From: Dyella sp. 2HG41-7
GTDB taxonomy: Bacteria > Pseudomonadota > Gammaproteobacteria > Xanthomonadales > Rhodanobacteraceae
Reading direction: 5' to 3'
DNA: 64,000 nt
NCBI RefSeq assembly: GCF_021390675.1
Contig: NZ_JAJEJV010000004.1
Location: 806,001 to 870,000 of the forward strand
Below the pieces are notes generated by a model. That model had not been told where the DNA came from. It made no database searches and saw only the letters and a program-made list of their open reading frames with translations. Positions 44,620 to 52,200 of this stretch are shown piece after piece. The position numbers were made by a program, and so were the translations under genes. Within the stretch, counting starts at the first letter, position 1, and every line of letters begins with the position of its first letter.

Positions 44620-46592
44620 GCCGTGGCCGATTGCAGCAACTGCCGGTAGCGAGACAACGCCCACAGCGGGAAATACGCGGTGTAGCCGTGGTATTTCAGG
44701 TAATACACGCGCGGGAAACCCGGCGCATTGTGCGACGGGTGATACCACAATCCGCCGTTTTCCTGCTGTGCGAGCAAGAACGCTATGCCGCGCCGTACCG
44801 AATCCGAACGCACATCGCCGACCGCCATCTGCGCAAGCAAGGCCCATGCGGTGGACTGCGGTGTGCTGACGCCTTCGTTCGTGCCGCGCAACGCGTGGTC
44901 GATGTAACTGTCGTTGGTTTCGCCCCAGCCGCCGTCGGCATGCTGGCGCGAGCGCAGCCACTCGACCGCTTTGCGGATATACGGCTGCTGCGGATCTTCG
45001 CCCGCCAGCGCAAGGCCGCCGAGCACGCTCCAGGTGCCGTAGATGTAATTGCTGCCCCAACGGCCCCACCAGCTGCCGTCTTCAAGCTGCGTGCTGCGCA
45101 AATAAGCGATGCATCGTTGCAGCACGTCGCGATCTTGCGGACGCGCCAGCACGCCTAGGCACGCCGCGACGCGACCGGAGACGTCTTCCGTCGGCGGATC
45201 GAGCAGGGCGCCGTGATCGGCGAACGGAATCGCATTGAGATGGTAATGCGTGTTGTCGGCATCGAATGCGGCGAAGCCGCCGTTCTTCGATTGCAGCGCA
45301 ATCATCCAGTCCATCGCGCGATCGGTGTTGAAGCGATGGCGACCCGATTCGCCGCGGCGACGATCCTGGATATGCAGCAGCGCCGCGACGACGGCGGAGT
45401 CGTCGATATCCGGGTAATACGCATTGTTGTACTGGAAGGCCCAGCCGCCGGGCGCGGCATCGGGGGCGCGCACGGCCCAATCGCCCTTCAATTCCAACTC
45501 TTGCTTGGACGTGAGCCAATCGACGGACTTGGCGATGGCATCTTGCGTTTGCGTATCGTCGCTGGTGTGCATCAGCGTCAACGCGCTCCACACGGTGTCC
45601 CAGATCGGCGATACGCACGGCTGGCAATACGCCGTACCGTCGTCGCGATGGACAACGAGTTTCTGGATCGAGCGCAGGCAAGTCTGGCGCGCGGGGTGAT
45701 CCTTCGGATAACCGAGCAGCGCCATCGCTTCGTAGCTGTTGACCATTGGCGGGAAAATCGCGCCGATGCCGTCTTCGCCATTCAAACGCGGCAGAAACCA
45801 CGCTTCGGCTTTTTTCACGGCGCGCTGGCGGATGGCTTTCGGTATGAAGCGATCGATGAAGCGCCCGATCTTGTCCAACGCGAGAAATGTGCGATTGAGC
45901 AGGCCGCCGCGAATAAAGTAGTGGCGTTCGTGCTCCGGCGGCGTAACGAACAGCTCGCGGATATGCACCTTGCGCGGATTCGCCGCCTTCGCTTTCAACG
46001 AGCAAAGAACGGTCAGCGGTACCAGCGTGGTGCGCGCCCAATACGAAATCTTGTCGATGTGGAACGGAAACCAGCGCGGCAGCAGCATGATTTCCACCGG
46101 CACATACGGCGTCGCGCGCCACGGCACCTGCTCGAACAGCGCGAGCAGGATGCGCGTGAACACGTTGGCTTTCGCTGCGCCACCGTGCGCAAGAATGGCA
46201 TTGCGCGCGATGCGCATATGTTCGGCTTCGGGATCGTCGCCCGCCGCTTTCAGCGCGTAATACGCTTTCACCGTGCCCGACAGGTCGATGTCGCCGCCGT
46301 GGTATTGCGGCCAGCCGCCGTGTCCGTCTTTCACGTGCGTGGCGCGCAGATAGCGCGCCATCTTTTCCTGCAGCACGTCGTCGATTTCATCCATGAAATG
46401 CATCAGCAGGATGTATTCGGCGGTGATCGTGCAGTCGGATTCCAGCTCGAAACACCAATGTCCGTCGTGATGCTGACGCGCCAGCAGCGCGGCACGACCC
46501 CGGTCGATCGCTTCGTCCAGTCCGTGGGTATGAGGCGTTTGGAAAAGATCGGCCGTGGCGGCGGTGGCGGTGCTAGGCGCGGAAGAATTCAT
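44616..46592 (-). CDS. shc: Squalene-hopene cyclase
   Basis: Cyclises squalene to hopene/hopanol at the membrane. 658 residues. The catalytic DxDDTA motif is present as Asp395-Ile-Asp397-Asp398-Ser-Ala, Ser replacing Thr. Several QW repeats are visible (GGWAFQYNN, GGFAAFDAD, DGSWWGRWG, DGGWGETND, NGGLWYHPSHNAPGFPRVYYLKYHGY). The ATG at 46592 overlaps the squalene synthase stop; the long upstream frame is a shadow of that gene. Confidence 0.96.
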   Translation of the reverse strand: MNSSAPSTATAATADLFQTPHTHGLDEAIDRGRAALLARQHHDGHWCFELESDCTITAEYILLMHFMDEIDDVLQEKMARYLRATHVKDGHGGWPQYHGGDIDLSGTVKAYYALKAAGDDPEAEHMRIARNAILAHGGAAKANVFTRILLALFEQVPWRATPYVPVEIMLLPRWFPFHIDKISYWARTTLVPLTVLCSLKAKAANPRKVHIRELFVTPPEHERHYFIRGGLLNRTFLALDKIGRFIDRFIPKAIRQRAVKKAEAWFLPRLNGEDGIGAIFPPMVNSYEAMALLGYPKDHPARQTCLRSIQKLVVHRDDGTAYCQPCVSPIWDTVWSALTLMHTSDDTQTQDAIAKSVDWLTSKQELELKGDWAVRAPDAAPGGWAFQYNNAYYPDIDDSAVVAALLHIQDRRRGESGRHRFNTDRAMDWMIALQSKNGGFAAFDADNTHYHLNAIPFADHGALLDPPTEDVSGRVAACLGVLARPQDRDVLQRCIAYLRSTQLEDGSWWGRWGSNYIYGTWSVLGGLALAGEDPQQPYIRKAVEWLRSRQHADGGWGETNDSYIDHALRGTNEGVSTPQSTAWALLAQMAVGDVRSDSVRRGIAFLLAQQENGGLWYHPSHNAPGFPRVYYLKYHGYTAYFPLWALSRYRQLLQSATA

Positions 46593-47758
46593 CGGTGTCG
46601 TGCTTCGACATCGGCCGGTTCGCGCCACTGGGCGGCATCGGCGATGTGCGGGATGGAACGTTTGGGCCAGGTGCGGGCGGGCGTCGAGGGCTCGCTCCAT
46701 TCGGCGGTGAGCGGCGTCACCGGCAGGCCGCGCGCGGTGATCGCGAACAACCAACGCAGGCCAGTGTTGGATTTGCCCAGCACGCGCGTCATCAGAATGG
46801 TGCGCGCCACGGCTTTGCGCGAGATCTTGATCTGCGTGCCGGCGGAGAAATCCAGATTGTTCTGCAAATTGCGCAGCGTCAGCAGCGCCATGCCGATCGC
46901 CCATAAGCAGAAGCGGCGAATGCCAGCGTGCTTGGTGGGAATCAGCAAGGTGTATTCCAGCGCCTCGCGCAGATGCGCGTGCGCAATGCCGACCAGCTCC
47001 GACATCGTGGCCGCATAACCGGCGTTCTGCTTACCCGCCTGCAGCGTGCTCAACTTCACGCCGTGCTGCGCGAACATATCCTGCGGCAACCAGCAGGCGC
47101 CGCGCGTGCGGTCTTCCCATTGATCCTTGAGGATGTTGACCATCTGCAAGCCTTGGCCAAACGACACGGCCAGACGCAGCATGGTGTTGCGATGCGGAGC
47201 GAGCAACGGTTCGAAATCGACGAACAGTTCCGTCAGCATTTCGCCCACGACGCCGGCGACGCAGTAGCAGTAGCGATCCAGATCGTGCAGCGTCGGCAAA
47301 CCTTGCAAACCGGCCTTGCGCTGAAACTCGTGCATGCCGTGCGACATGATGCGCAGGCACTTCACGATCGACGCCTGTTGCGACGGCGCGAGGCTGCGCG
47401 TCACTTCCAGCACCAGCGGCAGTTGCCGCATCAGATCGCGCTCGGCTTCCAGCGTGCTGTCGGACAGCAGCGGCGCGACTTCGTCGGCCACTTCGTGCGC
47501 GTCGGTTTCGCCGACGACGGCATCGACGAACGCGTTTTCGAACGCGCGCTTCTGCTCGGCCGACAATGCCGGCTCGTCTTCGATGGTGTCCGCAATGCGG
47601 CAGAGTAGGTATGCATTCGCGACCGCACGGCGCAGCTCCGGGGGAAGCTGCGGGATGGTCAGCGCAAAAGTCCGGGAAACCTTCGGCAGGATGGCATCCT
47701 GATAGGCGTCGGCCTTTGCGCTTCCGGTACCGGCGGTGGCATTGTTTATTTCGATCAT
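46589..47758 (-). CDS. Squalene synthase-type trans-isoprenyl diphosphate synthase
   Basis: Joins two FPP to give squalene (or presqualene diphosphate). 389 residues from ATG 47758, with GAGG upstream. Asp-rich motifs are DTIEDEP (about 55-62) and NILKDQWEDRTRG. YCYCVAGVVGEMLTELF matches the substrate site. With about 390 residues and a C-terminal extension of about 100 residues beyond the core it looks closer to single-enzyme squalene synthases than to HpnC or HpnD (about 280-300 residues). No hpnC or hpnE gene is in the window, which agrees. It heads the operon sqs-shc-hpnG. Confidence 0.82.
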   Translation of the reverse strand: MIEINNATAGTGSAKADAYQDAILPKVSRTFALTIPQLPPELRRAVANAYLLCRIADTIEDEPALSAEQKRAFENAFVDAVVGETDAHEVADEVAPLLSDSTLEAERDLMRQLPLVLEVTRSLAPSQQASIVKCLRIMSHGMHEFQRKAGLQGLPTLHDLDRYCYCVAGVVGEMLTELFVDFEPLLAPHRNTMLRLAVSFGQGLQMVNILKDQWEDRTRGACWLPQDMFAQHGVKLSTLQAGKQNAGYAATMSELVGIAHAHLREALEYTLLIPTKHAGIRRFCLWAIGMALLTLRNLQNNLDFSAGTQIKISRKAVARTILMTRVLGKSNTGLRWLFAITARGLPVTPLTAEWSEPSTPARTWPKRSIPHIADAAQWREPADVEARHR

Positions 47759-48126
47759 GGGTATGCCTCGACCGCCGGAATTATGACACACCCATGCGGG
47801 TACGAATCCGAAACGGCGATAACGCGGGCCGTTTTCATACTGGGAAATGTCTGATAGGACATGCGTGCAACACGGCTGGCCGGAGGCTGGCGGGGTGGGG
47901 TAGGCATTCCAATATGCTGAAGCACCGGGGTTGCTTGAACAAGTCCGCAGGTGCATCGCGGGCGTCACAGTTTGAAATGCAAATGAAAGGATGCTGCCGG
48001 CAGCGCTGCGGTTTTGGCGCATCGATCCGCGATTTTCGTCCATAATTCCGCGATGACAGACACGACTTCTTCCATCACGGACATCGCCGCCGGCGCGCGG
48101 TCGCTCACGATCTGGACGGGTGCATT
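47759..48126. promoter_or_regulatory. Divergent promoter region of the sqs-shc-hpnG and hpnA units
   Basis: 368 bases. The ten-base motif CATAATTCCG occurs once in each direction: 48041-48050 on + and 47776-47785 on -, each close to the first start codon of its unit and readable as a -10 box. A palindrome GCTGCCGGCAGC sits at 47993-48004. A 25-codon ORF precedes hpnA (see 48053). Confidence 0.5.
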
Positions 48127-48130
48127 GTGA
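48053..48130 (+). CDS. 25-codon upstream ORF overlapping the hpnA start
   Basis: ATG 48053 opens 25 codons (begins MTDTTSSITD) ending in a TGA that overlaps the hpnA GTG as GTGA. The position suggests translational coupling: ribosomes ending here could restart at hpnA, which has a weak ribosome binding site. The -10-like CATAAT six bases before would make the transcript start at or very near this ATG (leaderless). Not supported by any known family. Confidence 0.35.
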   Translation: MTDTTSSITDIAAGARSLTIWTGAL

Positions 48131-49104
48131 AGGCCCTGGTGACCGGCGCCACCGGATTCGTGGGCTCGGCGGTGGCGCGCCGTCTGTTGCGCGATGGGCA
48201 CCGCGTTCGCGTGCTGGCGCGGGCCGGTTCGGATCGGCGCAATCTGCAAAACCTCGATGTGGACGTGGTCGAAGGCGACCTTACCAAGCCGGCAAGCTTG
48301 CTGCCCGCTTGCGACGGTTGCGATGCCTTGTTCCATGTCGCCGCCGATTACCGCCTTTGGGCGCCGGATCCCGCTGAACTTTATCGCGCCAATGTCGACG
48401 GCACGCGCGCGATTCTGGAGGCGGCCACGCGCGTCGGTGTGCAGCGCATCGTGTACACCAGCAGCGTGGCGACGCTGGGCATTCCCAAAGACGGCACACC
48501 GGGAAGTGAGAGCACGCCGGTGACGGTGGACGACATGATCGGCCACTACAAGCGCTCCAAATTTCTCGCCGAAGAAGTGGCCCGACAATTCGCGGCGGAA
48601 GGTTCGCCGGTGGTCATCGTCAATCCGTCCACACCGATCGGGCCGTACGACATCAAACCCACGCCGACGGGACGCATCGTGCGCGATGCGATGCTGGGGC
48701 GCTTACCGGCGTATGTCGATACCGGTTTGAATATCGCGCACGTAGACGATGTCGCCGAAGGCCATTGGCTGGCGTACGAACGCGGCGCAATCGGCGAGCG
48801 GTACATTCTCGGCGGCTTCAATATGAGTCTGCGCGATGTGTTGACGGAAATCGCCAACATCGCAGGGCGCTCTCCACCCAAGGTGCGTTTGCCGCACGCC
48901 GCCGTGATGCCGGTGGCTTATGTCGCCGAAGCGTGGGCGCGCCTGACCGGCATGAATCCGATCGCCACGGTCGAAGAAGTACGCATGTCGAAAAAACGCA
49001 TGTTTTTCACTATCGCCAAGGCCGAGCGCGAACTCGGCTACACCGCGCGTCCGGCGCGATTGGCGTTGGAAGATGCGGTGCGCTGGTTCCAGCAGCAACG
49101 TTGA
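48127..49104 (+). CDS. hpnA: Hopanoid-associated sugar epimerase HpnA
   Basis: NAD-dependent epimerase/dehydratase-like SDR found in hopanoid clusters; the reaction is not established. 325 residues from GTG 48127. ALVTGATGFVGSAVARRLL is the Rossmann site; SSVATLG and the Tyr-x-x-x-Lys pair (HYKRSKFLAEE) are the catalytic elements; VIVNPSTPIGPYDIKPTPTGRIV is typical of HpnA. Confidence 0.92.
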   Translation: MKALVTGATGFVGSAVARRLLRDGHRVRVLARAGSDRRNLQNLDVDVVEGDLTKPASLLPACDGCDALFHVAADYRLWAPDPAELYRANVDGTRAILEAATRVGVQRIVYTSSVATLGIPKDGTPGSESTPVTVDDMIGHYKRSKFLAEEVARQFAAEGSPVVIVNPSTPIGPYDIKPTPTGRIVRDAMLGRLPAYVDTGLNIAHVDDVAEGHWLAYERGAIGERYILGGFNMSLRDVLTEIANIAGRSPPKVRLPHAAVMPVAYVAEAWARLTGMNPIATVEEVRMSKKRMFFTIAKAERELGYTARPARLALEDAVRWFQQQR

Positions 49105-49118
49105 CGTGATGTGCGTCA

Positions 49119-49138
49119 GGGCGCGCGAATGCGTGCCC
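49119..49138. terminator. Terminator-like hairpin between convergent hpnA and the diiron gene
   Basis: GGGCGCGC / GCGTGCCC with a GAAT loop, one G-T pair, in the 47-base convergent gap. No T-run on either strand, so assignment is tentative. Confidence 0.4.
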
Positions 49139-49151
49139 CGACGTCAGCCGA

Positions 49152-50153
49152 TCATTTGCGCTTGCGCCGCTCGAAGAAATTCAACACCGGCAACGCGAGC
49201 CTGACCAGGAACGGCATCGTCGTCGGACGCAGCAAGCGTTCGTCGTAGCCGGAAAAGCGACGATCGTTTTCGCTTAGGCAGGTCGCCATCAATTCCGCCA
49301 CGCTCAGTTCTTTCTCCGTCATCGACTGCGCGCCGGTGACGGTGAAGTTGTTGTCTTGCGCGTGTTCGTTGCCGTCGCCGTCCAGGCTCTTGGCCAGTTC
49401 CATGCGTTCCATGCCGAGGAACCACCACACGCGAAACACTTTCCATTCGAACGCGATGCGTTGGAACAGATTGAGGTTGCGGCGATGCCACGCCACCCAG
49501 TTGGCGAACAGCAGAATGTGTCGGCATTCCTCCTGCATCACCGGTTCGAAAGTCTCGATCAATTCTGGCGGAAACAGGCCCGAATCGTAGGCGACTTTGA
49601 ACAGACCGAACGCGAAGAAGCTATCGATGCACTCGCTGTAGCCGGTGACGAGGTACGCCCATTCCGGGTCTTTTGGATATTCGTACGGCGGCTCGGCGAC
49701 GAGCGGAATGCCGTAGTGCTGCACCATCTTGGACAGCACTTCTTTGTGGCGATTCTCTTCCCACGCATTCTGCGCGAGAACGTTGCGCATGTCCGGATCG
49801 GTAAGCGTGCGCGCGTAGGCTGCCATGCGCAGACGCGCCTTGCCTTCGGTCTGCACGGCGATGTCCCAGATCGGCAGCGAGGTGATGCGATGCAGGGCCG
49901 CTTCATCCAACGTCGGCCATTTGAGCACCGATGGACGGTAGGGATTGAACGTGTCCTCGAACATCTTGCACATCATCTGCTTGTGCGCGTTCGAGCCGTA
50001 CTTCACGCGTTCGCGTGCGTTGCTCAACCAGCGGCGCGTACGCGCTTCGGATGCGGCGATGGTGGCCGCATCCGGTTCGTCCGTCGGCAGCACTGGCTCG
50101 CGATAGCCAGGGACTAGTGCTTCGGGATCAAAGGCGTCGTGTTCGAACGTCAT
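49152..50153 (-). CDS. Ferritin-like diiron-carboxylate protein in the hopanoid operon
   Basis: 333 residues, no signal peptide. The four-helix diiron pattern is complete: Glu103 (QTEGKA), Glu133-x-x-His136 (WEENRHKE), Glu174 (GYSECID) and Glu209-x-x-His212 (QEECRH), spaced about 30, 38 and 35 residues apart as in ribonucleotide reductase R2, acyl-ACP desaturases and AurF-type oxygenases. It is last in the hpnI-J-K-L unit, 15 bases after hpnL. A role as an oxygenase or desaturase acting on hopanoids or their side chain is an inference; no specific family name is recognised. Confidence 0.8.
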   Translation of the reverse strand: MTFEHDAFDPEALVPGYREPVLPTDEPDAATIAASEARTRRWLSNARERVKYGSNAHKQMMCKMFEDTFNPYRPSVLKWPTLDEAALHRITSLPIWDIAVQTEGKARLRMAAYARTLTDPDMRNVLAQNAWEENRHKEVLSKMVQHYGIPLVAEPPYEYPKDPEWAYLVTGYSECIDSFFAFGLFKVAYDSGLFPPELIETFEPVMQEECRHILLFANWVAWHRRNLNLFQRIAFEWKVFRVWWFLGMERMELAKSLDGDGNEHAQDNNFTVTGAQSMTEKELSVAELMATCLSENDRRFSGYDERLLRPTTMPFLVRLALPVLNFFERRKRK

Positions 50154-50168
50154 CACTGGAACATCTCT

Positions 50169-51191
50169 TCAAATAGGCGGTTGGCCGGAACCGGCGCGCG
50201 CGGAGTTGCCGGTATACAGCCGGCGCGCTTCGGCCCATTGCCAGGAAATCAACGCGGGCACGCCGAAACCGACTTCACGCATGCGCTTGACCAGCGACAG
50301 CGCAACGCTGGCTTCGGGCGGCAAACCGATCATGTTGCCGAACAACACCAAGCCGCCTTCCTGCACGCCCAGGCCAGCCGGTACAACGAAAATGATATGA
50401 CGCAGCGCCTGCGTTACGGCTTCGATGGCGATCGCATCCCACACGCTGATCGGATAACCCAGCAGATGCAACGCCAGCCACGTTTCGAAACTGCCCGTCA
50501 CATAGCCTGCGAACTGCCAGCCGGTGGCGACGATCAAACGCAGGGGGCGCGAATACTGTTCGCGGATTTCCTGATCGAGATTCGCGCCATCGATCAGTTC
50601 GGTCAACGTCGAACGACCGCCCAGCAACTTCTCGGCGAAACCTTCCAGGCGCGAGAACACCTTGCCATGGCGCAGCAGGATGATCAGGAAAATCGGCAAC
50701 GGCACGCTCGCCGCCAAGGCTGAAATCACCGTGCTGAACGCGCTGATATTGCTGGTCAGCTCGATCAGCAAAATGATACCCAGCGCGGTGAACAGATATT
50801 GATTCACCAGCGTGAGCAGAACTTCCATGATCACACTCGCCGCCGTGGCGGCGCCGCCGATGCCGCGCCATTTCACCAGGCGGATGCCGATGATTTCGCC
50901 GCCGATATTGGCGACCGGTAGCAAACGATTGCTGGCCTCGCGAATCGAAGCCACCCAGAACAAAAACGGCAGCGTGGCTTGCCGATGCGGGTCGCGCGGC
51001 GCGATCAGCACGCGCCAACCCACGACATCCAGCAGCAACGGCAACACGTGGAACGGCAGCAGCCACAGCAGCGCCCAACCGGCGTGATCGATCGCCGTCA
51101 TGATTTCCGACCAACCCTGGTGCGCCACCAATGCGATAGCGACGCCGAGGCCGAGAATGCCGGCGATATAACTAAGCAACTTCATGTTCAT
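50169..51191 (-). CDS. hpnL: HpnL-like membrane protein (lysylphosphatidylglycerol synthetase TM-domain family)
   Basis: Integral membrane protein of 340 residues with about eight helices, of the UPF0104/LPG synthase membrane-domain fold. PVANIGGEIIGIRLV and VPAGLGVQEGGLVLFGNMIGLP are the conserved family motifs. In hopanoid clusters HpnL is proposed to handle or flip modified hopanoids. The ATG at 51191 overlaps the hpnK stop by four bases. Confidence 0.85.
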   Translation of the reverse strand: MNMKLLSYIAGILGLGVAIALVAHQGWSEIMTAIDHAGWALLWLLPFHVLPLLLDVVGWRVLIAPRDPHRQATLPFLFWVASIREASNRLLPVANIGGEIIGIRLVKWRGIGGAATAASVIMEVLLTLVNQYLFTALGIILLIELTSNISAFSTVISALAASVPLPIFLIILLRHGKVFSRLEGFAEKLLGGRSTLTELIDGANLDQEIREQYSRPLRLIVATGWQFAGYVTGSFETWLALHLLGYPISVWDAIAIEAVTQALRHIIFVVPAGLGVQEGGLVLFGNMIGLPPEASVALSLVKRMREVGFGVPALISWQWAEARRLYTGNSARAGSGQPPI

Positions 51192-52087
51192 GCTGCGACC
51201 GCCGTCGGATCGGAAAAGCCTTCGCACAAGTGATAGCGATCGGCGATGGTTTGGCGCACGCGCGGCGAGAGCAGTGCGGCGAGTTCGTCGGCGTGGCGAT
51301 ATTCCGCCATGCTGTCGGTGAGGTGTCCGTGCGAAGCCGGATGCAGATAAATTTCCGACAGGCCGCGCGGCAGTTCTCGCAGAATATCGAGCATCACCGT
51401 TTCATCCATGCCGCCGCTGTGGCGCAAACCGAACACATGATCGTTGTACGCAACGCCAGCGCGATCCAAGCGCCGGCGCATCAACGCCAACCACGGACGC
51501 AGCCACGGACCCATGCCGGGTTCCGAAGGCAGGCGAATCGCGCGCAGACCGTATTCGCGGCCAATCGAAAGCATCAGCGACAAAATCGTGGGATGCAGAT
51601 GGAAATGCTTGTGCGCATTGGCGTGATCGAGTTTAAGCCCGGTCGCTTTGAACGCCTCGAATTGCGCGCGAATTTCATCGGCGAGCTGGCGGCGCACATG
51701 CGGCAAAAAGAAAAAACGGAAACCGTTGCTCACCATGTTCGAACTGAACATGCCTTGGGCATCGACCAGATCGGGAATGCGCGAGGGAGGAAGCATCGCA
51801 CGGCCATCGGCGAGCACGAGATGCAAACCCACGGCCAGATCGGGATTCTGCTTGGCGCGCGCTACGGCGTCGGCCACGGCAGGCGCCGCCACCATCAAGC
51901 TGGCGGCGCGCAGCACGCCATCGCGATAGCCGCGTTCCACGGCTTCGTTGACGGCCTCATGCAAACCGAAATCGTCGGCGGTGACGATGAGGCGTGGGCG
52001 ACTATCCCTACTCCCTCTCCCCTCCGGGGAGAGGGCTGGGGTGAGGGGTCGCTCTTGCGTGATTGTTGATTCGGAGCGCGATGTCAT
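51188..52087 (-). CDS. hpnK: Hopanoid N-acetylglucosaminyl deacetylase HpnK (ChbG/YdjC family)
   Basis: Deacetylates the GlcNAc put on bacteriohopanetetrol by HpnI. 299 residues. LIVTADDFGLHEAVNEAV carries the metal-binding Asp pair; KLDHANAHKHFHLHP carries the His ligands. The first 31 residues are odd: they include PLTPALSPEGRG, the translation of a palindromic repeat (52013-52035). No alternative start codon lies between the repeat and the conserved domain, so the repeat seems to have become part of the coding sequence. Confidence 0.9.
   Translation of the reverse strand: MTSRSESTITQERPLTPALSPEGRGSRDSRPRLIVTADDFGLHEAVNEAVERGYRDGVLRAASLMVAAPAVADAVARAKQNPDLAVGLHLVLADGRAMLPPSRIPDLVDAQGMFSSNMVSNGFRFFFLPHVRRQLADEIRAQFEAFKATGLKLDHANAHKHFHLHPTILSLMLSIGREYGLRAIRLPSEPGMGPWLRPWLALMRRRLDRAGVAYNDHVFGLRHSGGMDETVMLDILRELPRGLSEIYLHPASHGHLTDSMAEYRHADELAALLSPRVRQTIADRYHLCEGFSDPTAVAA
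52009..52049. repeat. Palindromic repeat inside the hpnK 5' coding region
   Basis: CCCTCTCCCC / GGGGAGAGGG perfect arms (52013-52035) followed by a GGTGAGGGG tail. The same unit appears inverted and more diverged at 52110-52163. Confidence 0.75.
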
Positions 52088-52109
52088 GAGAGGTCTGAGG
52101 CAAGCCGTG

Positions 52110-52163
52110 GCCCCTCACCTCAATCCTCTCCCCCGTCTACAAATTTGGTAAACGAGGGAGAGG
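52110..52163. repeat. Inverted, diverged copy of the repeat in the hpnJ-hpnK gap
   Basis: CCCCTCACCTCAATCCTCTCC mirrors the tail and stem of the 52009 copy. CCTCTCCC (52125-52132 region) pairs with GGGAGAGG (52156-52163 region). The hpnK start lies between the two copies, so they could also pair with each other in RNA. Confidence 0.6.
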
Positions 52164-52200
52164 AGGCGAATGTGGCTCGCTGCGCTCGCGATTTAATCAA

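Noticed and set aside
45213-47018. 601-codon open frame on + opposite shc and the squalene synthase
   Set aside because: Antisense to two clearly recognised enzymes with full catalytic motifs; no domain in its own translation.
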